Positions 54,853 to 64,000 of a stretch of 64,000 bases of DNA are shown piece after piece (the stretch's first letter is position 1; every line of letters begins with the position of its first letter). Where the stretch lies: assembly GCA_022592445.1 (NCBI GenBank), contig JABYQR010000195.1, forward strand, positions 21,918 to 85,917. The letters are read 5' to 3'. The stretch comes from Cytidiella melzeri. Lineage: Eukaryota > Basidiomycota > Agaricomycetes > Polyporales > Irpicaceae. The notes below the pieces were generated by a model, which saw nothing but the letters and a program-made list of their open reading frames with translations, was not told the origin of the DNA and ran no database searches. Both the position numbers and the translations under genes were made by a program.

Positions 54853-55798
54853 ATGCGTGAATACGGCATCGTCGTGCTCGGCGGTGAGTTTCACTTTCCC
54901 TCAGCTCAGCCGTCGCTCGCTCACTTCGTTCCTGCAGCGGGCGGTGTGGGAAAGTCAGCGCTGACAGCACGGTTTGTCAAAGGCGAGTTCCCAGAGCATT
55001 ATAACCCCACCATAGAAGGTCAGTGTGTATGGTAATAGCCTAAGGCCTTCAACCAACTCACGTGTCTGCCACAGAGCAGTACCGGCGCGAGCTCGAGGTC
55101 GATGGAGAGAACATGGCAGTATGTTGCCACAAACAGACTACGGCGGTCAATCTCTGACTGTTCACAGCTTGACATACTGGACACTGCAGGTGCTGAACAG
55201 TTCACCGCCCTGAACGAACTGTACATCACGGTCAGCTGCTATACTGCATTCCATGTAGATTATGTCCTCATCTGACTTTCTATACAGAATGGGAATGGAT
55301 TCCTCCTAGTTTTCAGGTAGCCTTCAACAGCAAAATGCATTCTTACTATATTCCTGACTCCCCACGTGGGATAGCCTCACTGATGAAGCCAGTCTTCGCA
55401 ACTTGGAGGGCATTCGACAGCAAATACTTCACATCAAGGCCGATGAACCTGTAAGTCATGATTGTGTTTGTTGTTAGACTTAGGGCTCATGCACAACTGC
55501 ACAGGATATTCCCATCGTCATTGTCGGCACAAAGCAGGATTTGGTAGGCTGATTCCTCTGACAATTGCCCAAGTTTCTAGTCCCTGATATCTCTCAAATC
55601 TAGTACACCGAACGAGAAGTCACACGCCAAGCGATTGAAGACTTCGCTGCTCGTTGGGGCCATCCTTTCTACGAAACATCTGCCAAGAAGAATTGGCATA
55701 TACAAGATGTCTTTGAGGATCTGACCTCGCGGATGCGCACGCGGTATCCTTCACCGCCCCGAAAACGGCGCATCAGGAAGGACTGTGTCATAATGTAG
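54853..55798 (+). CDS. Ras-family small GTPase (Rap/Rsr1-like)
   Basis: Membrane-anchored signalling GTPase. Start ATG 54853 ([10 protein letters not shown], completed after an intron by [18 protein letters not shown], the P-loop). Effector region [18 protein letters not shown]3 is [20 protein letters not shown], with Ala where Ras has Gly and Rap has Thr. G4 is VGTKQDL (TKxD rather than NKxD). G5 is ETSAKKN. The C-terminus has a basic patch [12 protein letters not shown] and a CAAX box CVIM. Eight or so short exons. The core resembles Rap/Rsr1 more than Ras1, but Thr in G4 is usual in Rho proteins; placement needs a tree. Confidence 0.88.
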
Positions 55799-56190
55799 CA
55801 AGTGGGGTGCTGTTCGCTGTGTCTCGTCTGGAACTGAGCTTGGTGAGTTGCGCAACGGCTGCGGGGTTCCAAAGCACTGATAGTGAGGTGTTATTCAGGT
55901 ACATCTACTTTGACCTCTGTTTGATACCTTTTTGTGTGCTTTTTACACGTACAGTCGTTCGCTGCTCGTACTTAGTTGTGTTGTCCGTTCAAGTGCATTT
56001 CCAACGGTTCGGTTTGCTGATCATATGACTCGATAACGCTGAGCCGGAAAAGTTGTAAGCGGCGCTTGAATTCGTCTTGGCGAGCTGAACTGCGCCACGA
56101 GAAACTTTTCTTTGTCCATTCACCTCCATCTACCTCTCGCGCAATTCCACCTTACCTTTTCTTTGTACACCCCGTTCTCAATCAGATATC
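55799..56190. other. Intergenic between the GTPase and DBP2
   Basis: About 390 bases containing the GTPase 3' region and the DBP2 promoter and leader (CTCTCGCGCAATTCC..TTTCTTTGT). Nothing coding is supported. Confidence 0.45.
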
Positions 56191-58905
<2,715 letters not shown>

Positions 58906-59222
58906 AGGTCTGCAGTTTGTATCCCACTGCAAGACCAGTGATTCGTTCTCTGGCATTGTCGGCTCTCTGCTATGTTCTTCCACGAACACTCTAAATTCTT
59001 ATGCGAACCTCTAGAGAGGTGTCGGTAATCATGTTGCATGTAGACGTTCTGTGTATAATCATTATTGTTGCCCACTTTGTGCAAGTCGCGCTCGGCATGC
59101 ACAAGGGTGGTGTCCGTGTTACTCGGCGAGTTGTAGCCGGTTCAGTGGCCGGTGACTGCTGCTTGTACTCAAGGGCTTGAGTCAACGTTATCCTGCATCC
59201 GCTCACTCTGTTGACCACCACA
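58906..59222. other. Intergenic between DBP2 and glutaryl-CoA dehydrogenase
   Basis: 317 bases with the DBP2 3' region and GCDH promoter. Nothing coding is supported. Confidence 0.45.
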
Positions 59223-61293
59223 ATGTCCTTTGCTGCTCGTCGTTTCGCCTCTACAACACGTGTGCACTCGCTTGCCACGCTAAGTAGGCGTGGCCTCGCC
59301 TCTGGTATGCCTGCAACCAGTGAGCTCCAGTAGTGCCCCCGCAAAACATGACTTTGGCTAATGGACATGTTTGCACAGAGTTTGCCAAGTTTAATCCCGA
59401 GGTGTGCCTGATCCTTTTCAACCCTTCTAGTGTACCATAACAGTACGCCTTGCGTCAGGATCCTTTGAGCATGGATGGTCTTCTTACCGACGAGGAGAGA
59501 GCTATTCGGCAAGTCCTCGTTTTCAAGTTCTACTTGAAACAGCTCTCACATTATTTGACAGCGATACTGCTCATGCTTTCTGTCAGGCAGGTCATTGGGC
59601 CACAGCGGTGATTGTCTCTTCTGACGACTGTTGCCTTTCCAGGAGGTTCTGCTGCCTCGGGTGCTTCATGCACAGAGGACTGAGGGTAAGCTCTTGTCTT
59701 AAGTCGACATTGTGGTATATTCAAGGACCCCTATGTCCAGAATTCAATCCGAAGTTAATACCTGAGATGGGTGAGCTCGGTTTGCTAGGTCCGACTATTG
59801 AGGGCTACGGCTGTGCGGGTACCAGCAGTGTTGCCTATGGGCTGATTGCTAGGGAGGTTGAACGGTATGTCTGCGCATTCGCATTCGTTTTGGGAATCAG
59901 AGAGCTTAGTCCGGCGCAATAGAGTGGACTCTGGATATCGTTCGACGTATTCAGTGCAATCATCTCTCGTCATGCATCCTATTTATGCCTATGGAAGTGA
60001 TGCCCAGAAAGAGAAATACCTTCCTAGACTTGGTACGTCTTTCGCTAAGATGTGCATGTAATAAATTCTCTTTGACTTTCAAATCATCAGCAAAAGGTGA
60101 ATTATTAGGGTGTTTCGTATGTGTCCACGCTATGCGCGCATTGCCACAAAGAATTCATGGCACCTTTGCTCTCTCACCAGGGTCTTACCGAGGCCAACCA
60201 CGGCTCTGACCCTGCCGGAATGGAAACGACGGCAGAAGAGGTAGATGGCGGCTTCATACTGAAAGGATCCAAGACCTGGATATCGAATGCGCCGGTTGCG
60301 TACGTTTCTCCTCTTCCTTGCGTATCTCCAACTTGATGCGTTTTTCAGTGATCTCTTCGTTATATGGGCGCGATGCAAATGGGACGATAAAGTCCGTGGA
60401 TTCTTAATTGAGAAGGTCTATCCTGCAGCTAGCGTATTCTTCCGCCTTTCTGACGTATTATCCCGCCACAGGGGGCCAAAGGGCTTTCAGCCCCACCCAT
60501 CAAGAACAAGCTTGCATTGCGATGTTCAGTGACTGGGTCAATTTTCATAGACAATGTCAAGGTCGGTCACGACTCTATACTACCCAATGGTAAAGGCCTG
60601 GGGGCGCCTTTCGGATGCCTAAACAACGCTAGGTAAGCTCGTGTGTACCACTTTGAAAGCTCTTTTCGGCGCTCACATCAGGATTACACAGGTTTGGCAT
60701 CTCATGGGGTGTCATGGGAGCTCTCGAAGATTGTATCGCGCGCACACGAGAGTACGCTCTCGAGCGCCATCAGTTCAATCGACCTTTAGCTTCGTTCCAG
60801 CTTGTGCAAAAGAAGTTAGTCGATGCGCAGACAGAAGCCGCGCTAGGTTTGCATGCTAGCTTGCAGGTAATGGTGTATCTGTCGAGACTGTGGTTGTTTG
60901 TGATTTTTGACGTGACGTATCTCCCCGCAAGGTTGGACGGTTGAAGGATGCGGGCCAGCTCGCAACTGAAATGATTAGCATAGTGAAACGCAACAACTGT
61001 GGCAAAGCTCTTGAGCACGCAAGACGTGTCTTAGATATTCTTGGGGGGAACGCATGCGCCGATGAGTGAATTGTTGCTCATTCTCTGCTTAGAAGTGTCA
61101 TATTCATCCAGTCCGTAGATATCATGTAGGACGACACGTCGCAAATTTGCAGGTCACAAATACCTACGAGGGAACTCAGGTGAGTAATGGTCTTGTCTTC
61201 TAATCCAGACTGTTGCAATTGTGTTATTTCGAGGACATCCATACGCTCATTCTGGGCAAGGCAATGACTGGCATTCAGGCTTTTGCAAATTAG
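59223..61293 (+). CDS. GCDH: Glutaryl-CoA dehydrogenase, mitochondrial
   Basis: FAD enzyme of the acyl-CoA dehydrogenase family that oxidises and decarboxylates glutaryl-CoA to crotonyl-CoA in lysine/tryptophan breakdown. Fifteen exons. Presequence [18 protein letters not shown]. Then [131 protein letters not shown] and [19 protein letters not shown], which carries the catalytic Glu of TYEGT. It ends [13 protein letters not shown] (MTGIQAFAN). Two introns (59509-59561, 59587-59642) use GC donors. The final intron's acceptor is TTTCGAG at about 61232. Confidence 0.95.
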
Positions 61294-62320
61294 ATCTGCA
61301 GTAATATACCCTTTGTGTAATATAGCTTGTCGGCGCTGTTGAAGGCAGCAGATGTCCCATACTAATAAAATATGTGACTCGAGTCGGTTGCTGAGAATCC
61401 TACACGAGCGTCTACTACGCGCGCTTCAACAAACCTACTAAAATCAAAAAGGGAGTGTTCAAATTCATCGGAAAAATAACAAAAAAGTTATATTAGTTTA
61501 CCTACCAATGTAAAGTCCGACTTGCAATATAATGTTTGAAGGATTAGATATCAGTTTATAAATATTTATACTGCACCTGAACGAGTTAACAATGCCCCAC
61601 GCTCGAATTCACATTGCATTATAGTGCAATGTCATATGCCCGCCTGTAGTTTACATTGCGAGGTCATCTCGCCGTACGTAGTTTACATTGCAGTATCATA
61701 ACATTAACAACGGATACGTCGAAAGGCAGGGTTGTGTGCGCTGCTAAGACCTAACGACACTGTCGGACCTCTGAGTACCTAGACACGAGTGTCGAGCAAG
61801 TAAGCCCAAGGTGCAAAGGAAGAGAGCACAATAGTAATATAACTGTACCTAGACACGAGCGTCGAGCAAGTAAGCTAAGTACAGGATCAGCATATGTACA
61901 TACTGCAAGTGCAAGAGAGAGACAAGCTTACCCCAAGGTGCGAAGGAAGAGAGCACAATGGGGGGAAAAGAGAGGAGTGAGTGAACTCTTATAGTACAAC
62001 AAGAGACGGCTCGATAAGGAAATGATAATCAAGAAAGCTGTGTCCGCGGGAATGAAGCTACACTATCATGTGATTCATATAGAAAAGAAAACAATGAAAA
62101 GAACAAGGTAACCTTGTCTGTGAGTGAGAGCTGGAAATATCAATAAACATGTCACATTCTCACCAGTCAGTTATAAAGGTAGATTTAACACTGATGCTGA
62201 TATTGCTGTCTTGTGCTCTTGAGATGGTAGCTATTACATATAACACAGCAATAACAATGTATTGGATAGTGTTGAACACATAGAGTACATTTCCTGATTA
62301 CTGAGAGCGTAATGCAGGTT
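61294..62320. repeat. Repeat-rich region with duplicated LTR-like words
   Basis: GTAGTTTACATTGC-type words at about 61640-61690. A pair GTACCTAGACACGAG..GTCGAGCAAGTAAGC at 61775 and 61845. A pair CCAAGGTGC..AGGAAGAGAGCACAAT at 61806 and 61933. On the minus strand the end near 61760-61745 reads TAGGTCTTAGCAGCGC, which resembles the GGTATCAGAGC-like primer-binding region of Ty1/copia elements. This may be an LTR in minus orientation, but its bounds were not established. Confidence 0.35.
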
Positions 62321-62846
62321 CTCCTCTTTTGCAAACGGGGTGAGTAGGGGGAGAAACGTACAGAAGAAGAGGTAGGTGATGTTCATGCCTAGCCAACTAA
62401 AGAACCCGGCGACAGTCGAGAGGTTGACGAGCCCGCTGTTAAAAAACGCGATCAGTTACTGCCACAAGGTTAAGGCAACGTCCCCAGATCCTTGGGGCAA
62501 GTCAATTACGAGATGTCAAAGTGAGATTGTATCGCTGATTATTGGACATCAGATCTATGGACAATGTAGATTAGATATGTAAATAGATAAGATCAGATAG
62601 TACATAGCATGTGATTTCACCATCCTTAAGGTCACACACGATGCGATACTTGCACCTTATGGCATCGTGTTCCAGTAGTTTCCATGACTGAATAGCAGAA
62701 GTACCATGAGGCTTCTGCATGACTCATGTTTCATATACCAAATGTATTGAGCTTACTAAAGGCTCAGTCAGCACCATTCAGTTATGTAGAATGCTCAGTC
62801 ATCGCTTACATTCTCTATTCAGTAGTATTAGCAAGCAGGACTGTGC

Positions 62847-62890
62847 ATTACCAATCCTTACTCATAGGATTACCAATCCTTACTCATATG
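62847..62890. repeat. Tandem duplication of 22 bp
   Basis: ATTACCAATCCTTACTCATA occurs at 62847 and again at 62869, period 22, in otherwise unique sequence. Confidence 0.85.
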
Positions 62891-62919
62891 ACATTACTGT
62901 AGCATTAGTAATCTAGTTA

Positions 62920-64000
62920 CAGACATGTATATATACCGCTCCTAGAGAGCAGAGAAATGATAAGACACTTACTCCCAGAGTTAGTTGACTCTCCAAGTCA
63001 TCCCCTACACTCGTAACTTTCAAACAGGTTATGAGCCCCGGCTTCTAACTCTTCTTACCACTCCTCTACTCTGAAACCATCTTCAAGCTCGACACTACAC
63101 AACTGTTACTTCGTGAGTAACATTTCTTTATACACATTGTAGGCCACTTTGTAGTAGAAGACCCAGTTGTAGTAGACTAAGCCTTGCCTCTCCTCGCCTA
63201 TTTTCCTATAACTATTTTCAACTGAATTGCCCCTGCTTTCTTACCCCTGGAACACGTGCATAGTCACATCCAATCGGTAGCCTACACCTCATAAGTGTTC
63301 TTGGCTTGTGATTCACTATCAGAATCACGCACCTACTTGGACAAAGCCCAATAAGGTGGTGTCCAGAGGTGATAGAAAGGGTCTTTTGTCTTAGACAATT
63401 GGGAGGCTGTGAAAAGCGGTGAAAGGAGGGAAAGTAGGTGTCACCTTGAGCTCGTGACTCAAGGGACTAAAAGGGAGCTGTGTACAACACACAGTAAACA
63501 CCCTTGGCATTCCCAATTTGTCGGTTTCTGTAGAATTTAGTAGAGGCTTATGTCAAACTTTGTTACTTTTGGTTTCACGGAGATTTTGTCTCCTGCACAT
63601 TTGCATATTAGTTACGCACGTTCTATTTGTTTCACCATTGCTTATTGTTCGGTTAAAGTTGAATTTGGGGATAATTTTTGTGAAGAATCTCTTGTGCAAG
63701 AGTTTTTCTCACAGTTTATTCCTTTCACAGAAATTCCTCGCACACTTCTAAGAATTATCTTCTGGATCAACACCAATAACCGACAAGCACTTCGACCTGC
63801 ATTCTGTTTCACCCACAAATCCTGAACATGCCTGCCCACCGTACCAATGCTATCTTTGAAAGGGCTGAACAGTGCTCTAGGAACTGGGAACAGTTTCTGG
63901 AAAGACGTACTAAGCAAGTTTGCCTGGCCGGAGGTAACACTTTAAAAATTCAAAAAATTGAACCAAATAGGCTGAGGTTCAATTACAATTGTTTGGAATC
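62920..64000 (+). mobile_element. Probable 5' part of another retroelement, cut by the window edge
   Basis: A TATA-like GTATATATACC (about 62926) is followed by about 400 bases of leader- or LTR-like sequence with GGTGGTGTCCAGAGGTG near 63354, which could be a primer-binding region. At 63828 an ATG opens a frame to the right edge (MPAHRTNAIFERAEQCS), then WEQFLERRTKQVCLAGG. The start of a gag-like protein is possible. A separate frame (63550-63825) reads FGFTEILSPAHLHISYARS. No domain was recognised. Confidence 0.3.

Overview
This is a eukaryotic, fungal window, and almost certainly from a basidiomycete of the Agaricomycetes. Genes are dense and cut by many short introns (about 50-60 nt, GT..AG with two GC..AG cases). 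The mobile elements (chromodomain Ty3/gypsy elements, a MULE transposase with a SWIM finger) and the housekeeping proteins read best as agaricomycete versions. The species cannot be named from sequence alone.

Bases 1-19293 are a nest of Ty3/gypsy retrotransposons. Element A (+) enters from the left edge and ends with its 3' LTR at 4287. Element B (-) runs from its 5' LTR at 18971 down to 4288. B was later hit by a solo LTR of its own family (9169-9857, target duplication GCCTG), by a nearly complete chromovirus, element C (10086-17266, GTGTG), and by a solo LTR of the C family inside its own 5' LTR (17899-18384, GTGTT). B itself sits in an older B-type LTR. All copies are decayed, each with a different lesion.

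Bases 19294-29861 are repeat-rich and gene-poor. They hold an unrecognised spliced coding region, a long inverted repeat, a minisatellite, a fragment resembling the CLASP/Stu1 N-terminal domain, and a MULE transposase gene split by a 646-bp CACTA-like miniature element with a 3-bp target duplication.

Bases 29862-61293 are a housekeeping block: TRM8, mitochondrial citrate synthase, a truncated membrane-protein gene, a serine carboxypeptidase broken by a solo A-type LTR, a ZNF830-like protein, COX10, U1-70K, COX6B, PRP18, APC10, UBA4, ARPC2, eIF4B, a PITH-domain protein, a UBX protein, an SR-type cyclophilin, a Ras-family GTPase, a Dbp2-type DEAD-box helicase and glutaryl-CoA dehydrogenase. Thirteen consecutive genes, from ZNF830 to the GTPase, alternate strand without exception, so divergent pairs share short promoters and convergent pairs share short 3' regions. 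Several act in splicing (U1-70K, PRP18, probably ZNF830 and the cyclophilin) or in mitochondrial respiration (citrate synthase, COX10, COX6B, GCDH).

Bases 61294-64000 return to repeats and end in what looks like the 5' part of another retroelement. I found no CRISPR array, no rRNA and no tRNA I could support.
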